A stretch of DNA of 64,000 nucleotides from Sediminispirochaeta smaragdinae DSM 11293 (lineage in GTDB: Bacteria; Spirochaetota; Spirochaetia; DSM-16054; Sediminispirochaetaceae). The stretch lies in the NCBI RefSeq assembly GCF_000143985.1, contig NC_014364.1, positions 2,728,001 to 2,792,000 of the forward strand, given 5' to 3'. Position 1 is the stretch's first letter. Every line of letters begins with the position of its first letter. The position numbers and the translations under genes are program-made. The notes under the pieces were generated by a model. It worked only from the letters and a program-made list of their open reading frames with translations. It was not told the DNA's origin and ran no database searches. Below, piece after piece: positions 34,819 through 44,018 of this stretch.

Positions 34819-35754
34819 ATGAATAAAAAACAAATCAAGACACCAAAGGAAAATATTTATCTCTGGTCGGTAGCCTTAATCGTTTGCACCATCGCATGGG
34901 GAGGGATTCATCCCGCAACAAAGAGTCTCCTGATCAATAAAGTCAATCCATTTCTTGTCGCCTTCCTAAGATTTCTTGTCGCATTGTTAACTACTCTTCC
35001 ATTCTTTATAACCGATTCGAGAAAGCGCCCACGCCCATCCATAAAAGATACCTTGATACTTTCAGGAATTGGTATCTTCGGGGTAGGATTCTTCTCTCTC
35101 CTTCTTTCTTTTGGGCTGGAATTAACAAATGCCACGAGCAGTTCCATCCTTATAAACTCCCAGCCAATCTATGCTGCCATCCTTTCTGTCATATTTCTTA
35201 AAGAGAATTTCACCTTAAGGCACCTTTTCGGAATCATCCTCGGATCGATAGGCATCCTCTTCGTTGCAACCAGGGGGACCTTTTCCTCGATTGGAATTGG
35301 AGACGATTATCTTATAGGGAACGTACTGTGCATCCTCGGCTCCCTCTGTATAAGTGTATACTATGTAGCCCTTAAGAACTATATACGCACATTCGGCAGC
35401 ATTATTCCAACCTTCATCTCCACTGCGTCGGGAACTGTGGTGCTTCTCGTCGTTGCCATTGCAGGAAAGAGCGATTTCCATGAAGTAATAGAGATGGGAT
35501 GTACCAACTGGATGCTGATTCTTTTTATCGGTGTTATAGCAACGGGTTTTGCGAATATTGTCTTCAATCAATCACTCCATGCAATAGGCGTTATCAGAGC
35601 TACAGGCTTTAAATTCATGGTTCCCGTATTTGGAGTCATCCTTTCGGTTCTCCTGTTGGGGGAACGGGTGAATATTTGGGTCTATACCGGTATCGTCATC
35701 GTCCTTGTCGCCATTTATTTTCTTCAAACAGGAAATCTAAAAAAATCTCGATAG
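34819..35754 (+). CDS. EamA/DMT-family transporter
   Basis: The 311-residue membrane protein has about ten hydrophobic segments in two EamA repeats (first: IVCTIAWGGIHPATKSLL; second around LCILGSLCISVYYVALKNYI). It starts one base after the regulator's stop codon without an obvious ribosome binding site, so translation is probably coupled. It shares the family, but little obvious sequence, with the transporter at 29267-30211. The substrate is unknown; proximity to the polyol-type enzymes suggests a related metabolite. Confidence 0.87.
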   Translation: MNKKQIKTPKENIYLWSVALIVCTIAWGGIHPATKSLLINKVNPFLVAFLRFLVALLTTLPFFITDSRKRPRPSIKDTLILSGIGIFGVGFFSLLLSFGLELTNATSSSILINSQPIYAAILSVIFLKENFTLRHLFGIILGSIGILFVATRGTFSSIGIGDDYLIGNVLCILGSLCISVYYVALKNYIRTFGSIIPTFISTASGTVVLLVVAIAGKSDFHEVIEMGCTNWMLILFIGVIATGFANIVFNQSLHAIGVIRATGFKFMVPVFGVILSVLLLGERVNIWVYTGIVIVLVAIYFLQTGNLKKSR

Positions 35755-35792
35755 GATGGACCTTTATCATCCCAATATAGTAGTATGCGTCA

Positions 35793-36932
35793 ATGAAACA
35801 CTACCCCTCATATACTAAAAACCCAATGTACCGCTACCTGCTTCTTTTGGTAATCGCAGTCGCCATCGGTTTCCAAGGCTGGAGAACTCTTTTCAATAAT
35901 TATGCTGTTGACGTTGTTGGCATTAATGCCTTTCAGATGGGCGTAATTCAATCAGTCCGGGAGATCCCGGGGTTCCTCACCTTTTTCGTGGTCTATCTGC
36001 TGATATTCTGTAGTGAGTATCGTTTTGCCGCCATTTCTGCTGCTCTCCTTGGTCTTGGTGTTTTACTGACGGGATTCTTTCCATCACATACCGGACTTAT
36101 AGGCACAACAATATTGATGTCCGTTGGAATGCACTTTTTTGAAACAACAAAACAATCTCTAACCTTGCAATATTTCGAAAGCAGAAGAATCCCAAATGTC
36201 CTTGCAAGTTTCGCCGCCTATTCGGCATTGGCAAATATCTCCATAGGTATTTTGATCTGGGTTCTATCCAAATTTTTACCGCTTCATGATCTTTTTTATA
36301 TCATCGGAGGATTATTAATCCTCGTAAGTCTGTTTGCATTAACACAGAAGCCGGTAGAGACAATTCTTTATCCACAAAAAAAGCACCTTCTATTCCGAAA
36401 ACGTTATTGGCTTTTTTACCTTCTCAATTTTTTTAGTGGTGCCCGCCGCCAGATATTTGTGGTGTTTGCGGTCTTTATCATGGTTGAAAAGTACCATTTT
36501 TCTGTGGCATATATTACCGCACTATTCGTATTGAACAACATCATCACCTATTTTCTTAGCCCCATCGTAGGACGCGCCATCGGAAAATTTGGAGAACGCT
36601 TCATGCTTACCGTTGAATACGGAACGCTTCTGTTTGTTTTTGCCGGCTATGCTCTCATTGAAAATTCATGGGCAGCCACAATTTTTTATATAATCGATAA
36701 TGTTTTTTTCAGTTTCGCAATCGCCCTGAATACCTATTTTCGCAAACAGGCCGATCCGGCCGATATTGCACCATCAATGGCCGTTGGATTTACCATTAAC
36801 CATATCTCGTCGGTTGTTGTCCCCATCTTTGGAGGCATCCTTTGGATGTATAATTGGAGAATTCCGTTTATTGTTGGTTCAGTAATTGCCCTGTGTTCTC
36901 TTATTTTGTCACAATTCATAAAAAATCAGTAA
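35793..36932 (+). CDS. Major facilitator superfamily transporter
   Basis: The 379-residue protein has about eleven to twelve hydrophobic segments and the two-half layout of MFS carriers, with a charged central loop around residues 190-205. The first membrane segment is followed by NNYAVDVVGINAFQMGVIQSVREIPGF, a pattern seen in metabolite carriers. No Shine-Dalgarno is obvious at ATG 35793. It lies 38 bases after the EamA gene and is presumably in the same transcript. No substrate can be inferred beyond the sugar-like context. Confidence 0.83.
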   Translation: MKHYPSYTKNPMYRYLLLLVIAVAIGFQGWRTLFNNYAVDVVGINAFQMGVIQSVREIPGFLTFFVVYLLIFCSEYRFAAISAALLGLGVLLTGFFPSHTGLIGTTILMSVGMHFFETTKQSLTLQYFESRRIPNVLASFAAYSALANISIGILIWVLSKFLPLHDLFYIIGGLLILVSLFALTQKPVETILYPQKKHLLFRKRYWLFYLLNFFSGARRQIFVVFAVFIMVEKYHFSVAYITALFVLNNIITYFLSPIVGRAIGKFGERFMLTVEYGTLLFVFAGYALIENSWAATIFYIIDNVFFSFAIALNTYFRKQADPADIAPSMAVGFTINHISSVVVPIFGGILWMYNWRIPFIVGSVIALCSLILSQFIKNQ

Positions 36933-36986
36933 CAATTTGCCGCAAAACCGAAAAGTAGCTATCATGTAATATAAAGAGGTACATAA

Positions 36987-37835
36987 TTGCTTTTCAAAAG
37001 CAAGGCCTTTATCGGACTAACGGGGGCATTCTGCGGCGCCTTTTTCCTCTCATTCCTCTCTGGTTTTCAAAAAATGCTTATTCATGCTCCCATCTCCCCT
37101 CAAGGCTTTATTGTTCCGACATTATTCGGCGGTTTCACCGGAACATTGATCGTACTTTGGACACAACGCTTAAAAGAGGCAAACATCACCCTCCAAGCTT
37201 CCAATAACGAAAAAGAACTTCTTTTGAGAGAATTACATCATCGTGTAAAAAATAATTTACAATTAATATCAAGTATCATTCATCTCTCCTCTTGCTCCCC
37301 CGAAGTTCGGCAGGAAAAAGAACAAACTTCCAACATAGAATCACGTATACTCATAATATCGCATATTCAGGAATCAATGTATCAGAAAGAATCCTTGGGC
37401 CAGGTATCAATAGCCCAATTAATAGATACCGTTATCAGTTTTTGCACCATGAGCTTTTGTAGGAAAGATATTTGTATAACAAAACAGATACCGGTTGAAG
37501 AAGTCTGTTCCACTCCTGTTCCCCTAGGCTTACTTATATATGAACTCTTCTCCAACTCGATTATACACGCTTTTCAGGCATCGACACCTTCGCCCAGCAT
37601 CACAATAGCAGTAACGCGGGAAACGATTTCGACGCTATTACTGCGGTTTAGCGATAATGGGCAGGGATTTTCATTCGATCCCCAATTTTCTCAGGAGGGA
37701 GCAGGTATAGGTCTGCAACTTATCACGGCTTTGAGTCGACAACTTAATGGAACGTTTGCTATATGTTCAACACCTCGTAATGGAATGAATTTCACGCTGC
37801 GCTTCCCTACTGTTCCGAATTCCGGTGATTTTTAG
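36987..37835 (+). CDS. Membrane-anchored sensor histidine kinase (HisKA_2 type)
   Basis: The 282-residue protein starts at TTG 36987 with GAGG seven bases upstream. Two membrane helices occupy residues about 8-26 and 40-58. The phosphoacceptor segment is of the HisKA_2 type ([23 protein letters not shown], His near residue 84). The ATPase domain follows, with its N box ([14 protein letters not shown]) and G boxes ([14 protein letters not shown]). No response regulator is adjacent, and no extracellular sensing domain exists, so it probably senses through its membrane part or a partner. It may share a transcript with the MFS gene (gap 54 bases). Confidence 0.87.
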   Translation: MLFKSKAFIGLTGAFCGAFFLSFLSGFQKMLIHAPISPQGFIVPTLFGGFTGTLIVLWTQRLKEANITLQASNNEKELLLRELHHRVKNNLQLISSIIHLSSCSPEVRQEKEQTSNIESRILIISHIQESMYQKESLGQVSIAQLIDTVISFCTMSFCRKDICITKQIPVEEVCSTPVPLGLLIYELFSNSIIHAFQASTPSPSITIAVTRETISTLLLRFSDNGQGFSFDPQFSQEGAGIGLQLITALSRQLNGTFAICSTPRNGMNFTLRFPTVPNSGDF

Positions 37836-37864
37836 GATAAACGCCTGATGTGATCGGCAACGGT

Positions 37865-37905
37865 AAAGCAGGAATAAGGGAGGATATTCATTTACCACCT
37901 GCTTT
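37865..37905. terminator. Inverted repeat between convergent genes
   Basis: AAAGCAGG (37865-37872) and CCTGCTTT (37898-37905) can pair around a 25-base loop in the gap between two convergent genes. There is no clean T run, so terminator activity is uncertain. Confidence 0.35.
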
Positions 37906-37916
37906 CCAAACAGTAG

Positions 37917-39164
37917 CTACTCCAACAGGAAAATCTCAACACGCCTGTTTTTCTTCCGACCTTCCTCGTTATCATTAGAAGCAACAGGCTGAGTTCCCCC
38001 AACCCCATCATAAAGAAATCGACTTTCATCGAGGCCTCGCTGAGACAATTCAGAGATAATGCGTCTGGCCCGATCTACAGAAAGTTCTTTCTGGCTCTCT
38101 TTCGTTCCGACATCGGCTGTGTGCCCGACGACAAGAAAGGATGTGTCACGAATTTGTGATAAAACCCGAGCGAGTTCATCGAGACGAGAGACCTCTTGAG
38201 GAAGGATTTCCGCCTCATCAGGCTTAAAATGGATGTTGGGAAGCGTAAGCACCACCCCCTCAGAACGCTCTTCAACAAGAATGGAGGTATCATCATCTCG
38301 GTCACTACCATCGGAACCTGCTTCATGGACAGCAGTGTTCCCTTCACTCAGATCCGCGATCATTCGATTGAGTGATGCCCCATCAACTCCCGTATACCAA
38401 ATAAGCCGAAAGCCTTCTTCATCGCTTGTCGTTCCATCATCCGCAACCGTACGCCGTATAATCCGTTCTTTCGAGAAAAGCCCACCCTCCTGATCAAGAT
38501 ACAGGAGCATCTCTCCCTTTACTGTCCCAAAGAGCTCATGAAGGGAAGTAACATCTTGCATTCCGGAAGTCTGGTAGGGTTTCAGCCTGAGAGAGTATTC
38601 ATAATTAATAGCCATGACAGGGCGCTCTTCGTACGATCGATTTCCCGTTATGCGATATGTAACCATGGTGGGCACAGGTATCTGTTTTCCTTCCCAGAAA
38701 AGAGAATCCTGGGCAGGGGCCGACCATGTAGAAACCTGATCTTCATCATCTTTTGGGAAACAGGGGATATTCATTCTAACAGGGGGGAGCGCACCACTTC
38801 GAATCCGCATTTCCCCTGAATCATCAATAGTAAAGGCCGTTCGATAGTTGATCTCAAGAGGTACGGCCTGATAGGTTTGCTCACGTCTCAGAGCTCCTGT
38901 CCCAAAATAGACACCCTCATACTGAGGCGGGTAAGAAGCCTCCGACCTAAAAAAACTTCCATGAATCTCCCTGCTGAGGAACCCCTTATATGCCCCATCC
39001 GTCCGTACCGAATAATCTTCTCGAATGGTGACGGTATAGCGGTTTGAACGATGGAATCCTCCGGCCTGCATAGATTGTCCATATAGGCAGAGCAAAGAGT
39101 TCGGCCACAAAAAGATGAGAAGTAAAAAAAGAGGGCCTTTCCAAGAGAAAAACCCTCTCAACAT
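37917..39164 (-). CDS. OmpA-family outer-membrane/periplasmic protein
   Basis: From ATG 39164 (GAAGG four bases upstream) the product has about 415 residues with a signal peptide. The N-terminal 280 residues are beta-rich with no recognised domain. The C-terminal peptidoglycan-binding OmpA domain is clear: LPNIHFKPDEAEILPQEV, LVVGHTADVGTKESQKELS, VDRARRIISEL and NRRVEIFLLE. It would tether the envelope to the cell wall. The gene follows the two flaA genes by 40 bases on the same strand, hinting at a link between flagellar sheath and envelope. Confidence 0.88.
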   Translation of the reverse strand: MLRGFFSWKGPLFLLLIFLWPNSLLCLYGQSMQAGGFHRSNRYTVTIREDYSVRTDGAYKGFLSREIHGSFFRSEASYPPQYEGVYFGTGALRREQTYQAVPLEINYRTAFTIDDSGEMRIRSGALPPVRMNIPCFPKDDEDQVSTWSAPAQDSLFWEGKQIPVPTMVTYRITGNRSYEERPVMAINYEYSLRLKPYQTSGMQDVTSLHELFGTVKGEMLLYLDQEGGLFSKERIIRRTVADDGTTSDEEGFRLIWYTGVDGASLNRMIADLSEGNTAVHEAGSDGSDRDDDTSILVEERSEGVVLTLPNIHFKPDEAEILPQEVSRLDELARVLSQIRDTSFLVVGHTADVGTKESQKELSVDRARRIISELSQRGLDESRFLYDGVGGTQPVASNDNEEGRKKNRRVEIFLLE

Positions 39165-39204
39165 AGTACCTTCGTATCGAGACATACGAACCGGCTTTCA
39201 GAAC

Positions 39205-39945
39205 TTACCAGTTATCCTGCATATCATCGATATCCCGATGCTCTTCGGCAAAAAGATCGGTGGTTGCACGAAGGTCATCGAAATAGATATAGTAAGAACC
39301 GTAGGCTTCCTTTGGATCACAGTCAATGGTGAAACCTTCGATCTTTATCCCCATCTTATTATTGTAGTGATAATCACGCTGAACAATAGAAGTCGGAATT
39401 GCAACAGTAAGCTTCTTCCAACCGGTAAAGTTCAATTTACCCATGGTCACTTCGGCCCTATTCCCGAAATGATCAGACAGGAGCATCTTTAAAACGTGAG
39501 GGCTGTTTCGTCCCACGACCCAGACACTTACGGTCTTACAGATTCCTTCCACAGGCATGGGACGAACAGGGGTAAGCGTGAACTGGCTGTTACCACGCTT
39601 GAAATACTCAACCTTAATACCAAGAACATTACTATCATCTTCGGTAATCCCGGCCTCAGTTTCCGCCTCAAGCGGCTCCTTATCGATGGGAGAACCGGCA
39701 AGTCTTCTCAAGGTTACAAGTCCCTCATCCTTTGACATCGAAGCAGACCAGAAACCGGCATCTTCGAATTTGGAAATAGAGACCTCTTTCAACTTCTGCT
39801 GTGCCGTATCAACCCCGATTTCCGCAGGATTCGGTTCTCCGGCATCTGAAGTTGCCGACTGTGCAACGACAACCATCGGAACGACGGCTACCGCTATCAG
39901 CATGAAAAGCAATTTTCCTGCTAACTTCGTTTTTCTGGTCCTCAT
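39205..39945 (-). CDS. flaA: Flagellar filament outer layer protein FlaA (copy 1)
   Basis: FlaA forms the sheath around the FlaB core of the periplasmic flagellum in spirochaetes. This 246-residue protein has a signal peptide ending near VVAQS and the family pattern NSQFTLTPVRPMPVEGICKTVSVWVVGRN, followed by LNFTGWKKLTVAIPT and YYIYFDDLRATTDLF. ATG 39945 lies two bases after the upstream flaA stop codon, so the two are coupled. Secretion by the Sec route is expected, unlike the FlaB proteins. Confidence 0.93.
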   Translation of the reverse strand: MRTRKTKLAGKLLFMLIAVAVVPMVVVAQSATSDAGEPNPAEIGVDTAQQKLKEVSISKFEDAGFWSASMSKDEGLVTLRRLAGSPIDKEPLEAETEAGITEDDSNVLGIKVEYFKRGNSQFTLTPVRPMPVEGICKTVSVWVVGRNSPHVLKMLLSDHFGNRAEVTMGKLNFTGWKKLTVAIPTSIVQRDYHYNNKMGIKIEGFTIDCDPKEAYGSYYIYFDDLRATTDLFAEEHRDIDDMQDNW

Positions 39946-39947
39946 TA

Positions 39948-40679
39948 TTACTCTACCCCTCCCCAAACTTCATCGACTTTCTCGGGATCGGTCAACTCAT
40001 CACCGTCGAAGCGCGAAACAAAAACATCGGTAAGTACCTTTATCTGGTCAAGATAAAAGTAACAATCATTCACATTTTCCAACGGCTTTGTCCAGAGAAC
40101 AACCTTAACAAGCTGCAAACCCTCAAGATAGGGAGCATAATTTCTCGACTGAGGGATGTAAGAAGGGATATCCACAGTTAGGTTCTTCCACCCGGTATAA
40201 TTCAGACTGCCGAGATTCAGAACATGAACGACTCCCCGCGGGTCCATGATATGGACCTCCAGGTAGTAATCGAAATCAGAGCCCCACGCCCAAAGGTCGA
40301 TATTCTTCACACGACCGGGGATGGAAATCGGATTAGGAACCGTATCCCCATTCTCATCTTGGGTAACAGGAATAAACTCTATGTAGTTATATCCCTTCCT
40401 GTCAAACTTAAAATAAGCGCCAAGGGCCTGCAGATCCAAACCCTCCCGATTCGCTCCGTAAAGCGCTTCAGGCCACGCTTTCACATAGGTCTGCTTCGGG
40501 AACCCTTCGGTGACAAACTTACTTCCCTGAACCAACCAATCGGTGGTCCTCGTTTCCGGATCAAATGATTCCAGAACGTGGGAAACCAGGTTTTCTGTCT
40601 GCTCATCAGCACAAAGCAGGGAGGGCGCAAGAAGAATCAACGCCGAAAGGCACAGAAACAGCAGGACGCCTCGTTTCAT
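39948..40679 (-). CDS. FlaA-like flagellar sheath protein (copy 2)
   Basis: The 243-residue protein has a signal peptide (ends near LLCADEQ) and the same core as the neighbouring FlaA: IPGRVKNIDLWAWGSDFDYYLEVHIMD, LGSLNYTGWKNLTVDIPSYI and CYFYLDQIKVLTDVF. ATG 40679 is chosen for its AAGGAG seven bases upstream. It is the first gene of a flaA-flaA-ompA transcript with a strong sigma-70-type promoter. Having two FlaA types suggests a mixed sheath. Confidence 0.9.
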   Translation of the reverse strand: MKRGVLLFLCLSALILLAPSLLCADEQTENLVSHVLESFDPETRTTDWLVQGSKFVTEGFPKQTYVKAWPEALYGANREGLDLQALGAYFKFDRKGYNYIEFIPVTQDENGDTVPNPISIPGRVKNIDLWAWGSDFDYYLEVHIMDPRGVVHVLNLGSLNYTGWKNLTVDIPSYIPQSRNYAPYLEGLQLVKVVLWTKPLENVNDCYFYLDQIKVLTDVFVSRFDGDELTDPEKVDEVWGGVE

Positions 40680-40729
40680 TCCTAACTCCTTTTTATCTAG
40701 CAAAAAATCATCGCATATCAGTAAACAGA

Positions 40730-40758
40730 ATTATATTTCTTCACATATTCTTTGTCAA
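40730..40758 (-). promoter_or_regulatory. Perfect sigma-70-type promoter of the flaA operon
   Basis: On the minus strand TTGACA (40758-40753) and TATAAT (40735-40730) are exactly 17 bases apart, about 50 bases before the first flaA-type gene. Confidence 0.85.
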
Positions 40759-40801
40759 ACCATTTTCCCGAAAGGAAAAATCAATAGAGTAAGGCCAGTT
40801 A

Positions 40802-40825
40802 TGGGGTCCGCACTTCTTGACCCCA
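40802..40825. promoter_or_regulatory. Inverted repeat upstream of the aldolase gene
   Basis: TGGGGTC (40802-40808) and GACCCCA (40819-40825) surround a 10-base spacer, 60 bases before the aldolase start. It may be an operator or a leader hairpin. Confidence 0.45.
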
Positions 40826-40886
40826 ACGTATCTCCTTGATTAGAGTGATATCATCAGGTTAATTGAATTTATATGAGGAGCGTATC

Positions 40887-41885
40887 ATGATTTCCTACAA
40901 AACATTGGGTCTGTCGAACACGAAAGCGATGTTTGCCGGAGCCATCGACGGCGGTTATGCCATTCCCGCCTACAATTTCAACAATATGGAGCAGCTGCAA
41001 GCCATTATTGCTGCTTGCGTCGAAACGAAATCGCCGGTAATCCTGCAGGTTTCTTCCGGTGCCAGAAAATATGCGAACTCCACCTTGCTGAGATTTATGG
41101 CACAGGGGGCCGTCGAGTATTCTAAAGAACTCGGTTATGAGGTACCAATAGCGCTTCATCTCGACCATGGCGATAGTTTTGAACTTTGCAAAGATTGTAT
41201 CGATAGCGGATTCTCTTCCGTCATGATCGACGGCAGCCACCTTCCCTATGATGAAAACGTCGCTCTTACCCGTAAGGTTGTCGAATATGCTCATAAGCAG
41301 GCCGACTATGTTACCGTGGAAGGCGAGCTTGGCGTCCTTGCAGGCATCGAAGATGCGGTTGTAGCGGAAAAATCAACCTACACCCGTCCCGAAGAGGTAA
41401 TCGATTTTGTCAAGAAAACCGGAGTGGACAGCCTTGCAATCAGCATCGGTACCAGCCACGGAGCAAATAAGTTCACACCGGAGCAGTGTACCAGGAATGC
41501 AGACGGGGTCCTTGTTCCCCCTCCCCTTCGCTTCGATATCCTTGAAGAGATTGAAAAGAAGCTTCCCGGTTTCCCCATTGTGCTTCACGGTTCTTCTTCT
41601 GTTCCCGTAGAATACGTAAAACAGATTAATCAGTACGGTGGAGCATTAAAGGATGCAGTTGGAATCCCGGAAGAACAGTTGCGTAAGGCGGCAAAATCCG
41701 CCGTATGTAAAATAAATATCGACTCAGACGGTCGGCTCGCCCTGACGGCAGCGGTTCGAAAGGTTCTGGCGGAAAAACCTGCGGAATTTGATCCGAGAAA
41801 GTATCTTGGACCAGGTCGTGACGAACTGAAGACAATGTACAAACGAAAGAATATCGAGGTTCTTGGCTCGGCAGGCCACGCTTGA
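40887..41885 (+). CDS. fba: Class II fructose-1,6-bisphosphate aldolase
   Basis: This zinc-dependent glycolytic enzyme splits fructose-1,6-bisphosphate into two triose phosphates. The 332-residue protein shows AIPAYNFNNMEQLQAII, the metal and catalytic site ALHLDHGDSFELCKDCIDSGF with MIDGSHLPYDEN, and HGSSSVPVEYVKQINQYGG. GAGGAG precedes ATG 40887; the ATG eight codons earlier lacks one. It is monocistronic and followed by an intrinsic terminator. Confidence 0.94.
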   Translation: MISYKTLGLSNTKAMFAGAIDGGYAIPAYNFNNMEQLQAIIAACVETKSPVILQVSSGARKYANSTLLRFMAQGAVEYSKELGYEVPIALHLDHGDSFELCKDCIDSGFSSVMIDGSHLPYDENVALTRKVVEYAHKQADYVTVEGELGVLAGIEDAVVAEKSTYTRPEEVIDFVKKTGVDSLAISIGTSHGANKFTPEQCTRNADGVLVPPPLRFDILEEIEKKLPGFPIVLHGSSSVPVEYVKQINQYGGALKDAVGIPEEQLRKAAKSAVCKINIDSDGRLALTAAVRKVLAEKPAEFDPRKYLGPGRDELKTMYKRKNIEVLGSAGHA

Positions 41886-41909
41886 TCGATTTCCACTAAC
41901 GAAGGGAAA

Positions 41910-41940
41910 GGGGCTGTCTGATTGGACAGTCCCTTTTTTT
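41910..41940 (+). terminator. Intrinsic terminator after aldolase gene
   Basis: GGGGCTGTC (41910-41918) pairs with GACAGTCCC (41925-41933), with one G-T pair and a 6-base loop, and a run of seven T follows. Confidence 0.9.
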
Positions 41941-42008
41941 GTAGCACCACTGTATAATGGGTATGTCATATTGCCGATGCAGGCGAAAGCGTTTATGTCA
42001 AAACAGTA

Positions 42009-42722
42009 TTAAATCACCGTATCAACAGGTGATACATCGTCCTCCAAAGGAAGAGGAAGATGCCGAAGCCGAAAAGAGGGCAAGGCTGCCCTGATCGCAA
42101 ATTGTATCATAAGGAGCGAAGCCGCCAGAATAAGGATGGCAAGTATCGATGCAAAAAGATGCTGATTGATCAAAACGAAAGAGGGGCCCAAGGCGATGAA
42201 AAAAGAAACTGCGAGGACTCCTATAACGGAGAGGACCCATCGTTTGCCTCCCTCAAGCTGAACGAAGAGAAGCGAAAAGGCCCAAAGAAATATCATACGG
42301 GCAACAAGTGCAAGTGGAAGGAAAAAAAGTGCAAAACCGTTATACTGCTTAAACCAAAAAACCGCTTCAACACATCCCGAAAACATCGAAACAACGACAG
42401 CATAAAGCAAAGAGGCAAACAAGAGCCTCTCACCGGACAGGATTCGTTCTCTGGCCGATCTCCACAGGGAAAAACCGATAAAAGCTGCCGCCATCGGAGG
42501 CAGGTCAAAAATCAACCATCGCTGTAAGAGATAAGGAGCAAATGCATACGCATTAATTCCCCCGATCCCCCAAAAAATCGAGACTGCCGTACCTATCCAG
42601 AACCACAGGAAGGCTCGAATCCCGGCAGGGAAAAAGAGTTTATCCCGATACCAGCCGGGAAAAAGCCAGAACAATAGCATACAGCCGATAATCGGAACGG
42701 CAAAAATCAAAAATGTTACCAT
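42009..42722 (-). CDS. Hypothetical integral membrane protein, 237 aa
   Basis: The protein has about seven hydrophobic segments and a short charged C-terminal tail. It has no recognisable motif and no signal that assigns a family. A Trp/Phe-rich first half (IRAFLWFWIGTAVSIFWGIGG) is notable. It lies between two strongly transcribed plus-strand units and is read in the opposite direction. ATG 42722 has no strong Shine-Dalgarno. Membrane location is confident, function is not. Confidence 0.65.
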   Translation of the reverse strand: MVTFLIFAVPIIGCMLLFWLFPGWYRDKLFFPAGIRAFLWFWIGTAVSIFWGIGGINAYAFAPYLLQRWLIFDLPPMAAAFIGFSLWRSARERILSGERLLFASLLYAVVVSMFSGCVEAVFWFKQYNGFALFFLPLALVARMIFLWAFSLLFVQLEGGKRWVLSVIGVLAVSFFIALGPSFVLINQHLFASILAILILAASLLMIQFAIRAALPSFRLRHLPLPLEDDVSPVDTVI

Positions 42723-42777
42723 AACTTCTCGAGGCTATCATAAACCAGCATCGGCTGCAACGGTTCGCTATCACCCT

Positions 42778-42806
42778 TTGACTCTTTTTGATGTGAATGC
42801 TATAGT
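42778..42806 (+). promoter_or_regulatory. Sigma-70-type promoter of the infC operon
   Basis: TTGACT (42778-42783) and TATAGT (42801-42806) are 17 bases apart. The leader of about 75 bases contains TATCC-CAAAA-GGATA inside a CCGG...CCGG pair, which might serve translational control; I cannot match it to a known r-protein leader. Confidence 0.65.
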
Positions 42807-42886
42807 AGTTTCCACTTTGAGTTGACCGGTTTTCATGTATCCCAAAAGGATATCTGGAAGGGCCGGATTAGTCATGAGGAGGAAGA

Positions 42887-43417
42887 TTGGCTGCGAAAGA
42901 TTTACGAGTGAACAAGGAGATTCGGGTCCGCGAAGTTCGTCTGATCGATGAAAAAGGAGAACAGCGGGGAATCATTCCGACGATTGAGGCCCTGGAGCTT
43001 GCACGCCAGGCAAATGCGGACCTTGTCGAAGTATCACCGAATGCGGATCCGCCGGTATGTAAGATCCTTGATTACGGGAAATACAAGTTTGATCAGGAAA
43101 AACGGCGCAAAGAATCAAAAAAGAAACAAAAGCAGATCAAGCTAAAAGAGATTCGCATGCAGCCAAAGATCGAAACTCACGATTTGGAGTTCAAGACCAA
43201 ACATATTAAGACCTTTCTCGAAGAGGGAAATAAGGTAAAGGTAACCATTCGTTTCCGAGGTCGTGAGCTTGCACATACCGAATTGGGGAGGGATGTCCTC
43301 ATGAAGGTAAATGAAATTTTGGAAGAGCTGGAAACCGACTTTTCCATGGATAGGAAGCCCATCATGGAAGGTAGGTTCATGTCTATGATCTTGAGCCCGA
43401 AAACGGGTAAGAAATAA
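42887..43417 (+). CDS. infC: Translation initiation factor IF-3
   Basis: IF-3 binds the 30S subunit, selects the initiator tRNA and start codon, and prevents early joining of the 50S subunit. The 176-residue protein has both domains: [23 protein letters not shown] at the start, [15 protein letters not shown] in the linker and [14 protein letters not shown] in the C-terminal domain. It starts at TTG, after GAGGAGG. A non-AUG start is common for infC and lets IF-3 repress its own translation. It leads the infC-rpmI-rplT operon. Confidence 0.96.
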   Translation: MAAKDLRVNKEIRVREVRLIDEKGEQRGIIPTIEALELARQANADLVEVSPNADPPVCKILDYGKYKFDQEKRRKESKKKQKQIKLKEIRMQPKIETHDLEFKTKHIKTFLEEGNKVKVTIRFRGRELAHTELGRDVLMKVNEILEELETDFSMDRKPIMEGRFMSMILSPKTGKK

Positions 43418-43440
43418 ACGAGCACAGGTGAGGAATTGAT

Positions 43441-43641
43441 ATGCCGAAAATGAAAACCCGCAAGTCCGCGGCAAAACGGTACTCGGTTACCGGGTCTGGC
43501 AAAGTCAAGTATAAGAAACAGGGACTTCGCCATATTCTAACAAAAAAATCCACAAAACGGAAAAGAAACCTTCGTCATGCTGGCGTTCTCAGCAAGGCCG
43601 AAACCGAAAAGGCGAAGGGCCTTCTTCCCTATAACTTCTAA
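43441..43641 (+). CDS. rpmI: 50S ribosomal protein L35
   Basis: The 66-residue, very basic protein has the L35 pattern [36 protein letters not shown] and the typical [10 protein letters not shown] stretch. GAGG precedes the ATG. It lies 23 bases after infC and 14 bases before rplT, the usual bacterial order. Confidence 0.96.
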   Translation: MPKMKTRKSAAKRYSVTGSGKVKYKKQGLRHILTKKSTKRKRNLRHAGVLSKAETEKAKGLLPYNF

Positions 43642-43655
43642 AGGAGTTTTTTGCC

Positions 43656-44015
43656 ATGCCCAGAGCAGTTGATGGAACACGAAGACATGACCGACGCAAA
43701 AAGATAACGCGTCAGGCAAAGGGTTACTGGGGTCGTCGAAGCACCAACTTTCGGACCGCCAAGGATGCGGTTGAGAAAGCGGGCCAATACGCATATCGTG
43801 ACCGCAGAAGAAAGAAACGGGATTTTCGTAAGCTTTGGATTGCCAGGATTTCTGCCGCTTGCAGAAACGAAGGGATCACCTACTCTCGTTTTATAAACGG
43901 TCTCATTAAAGCCGATGTCAGAATCAATAGGAAGGCCCTTTCCAATATGGCTATTGAAGACAAAACGGCGTTCTCCGAGCTTGTAAAGAAAGCGAAAGCG
44001 GAGTTGGAGGTATAA
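43656..44015 (+). CDS. rplT: 50S ribosomal protein L20
   Basis: The 119-residue protein shows the L20 hallmark segments: [19 protein letters not shown], then [20 protein letters not shown] and [21 protein letters not shown]. It is an early assembly protein of the large subunit and, in other bacteria, represses its operon by binding the leader RNA. AAAGGAG precedes the ATG. Confidence 0.96.
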   Translation: MPRAVDGTRRHDRRKKITRQAKGYWGRRSTNFRTAKDAVEKAGQYAYRDRRRKKRDFRKLWIARISAACRNEGITYSRFINGLIKADVRINRKALSNMAIEDKTAFSELVKKAKAELEV

Positions 44016-44018
44016 GTA

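Noticed and set aside
42807-42886. Ribosomal-protein L20 leader in front of infC
   Set aside because: A small hairpin is present, but the leader is short and I cannot match it to known L20 leader structures.
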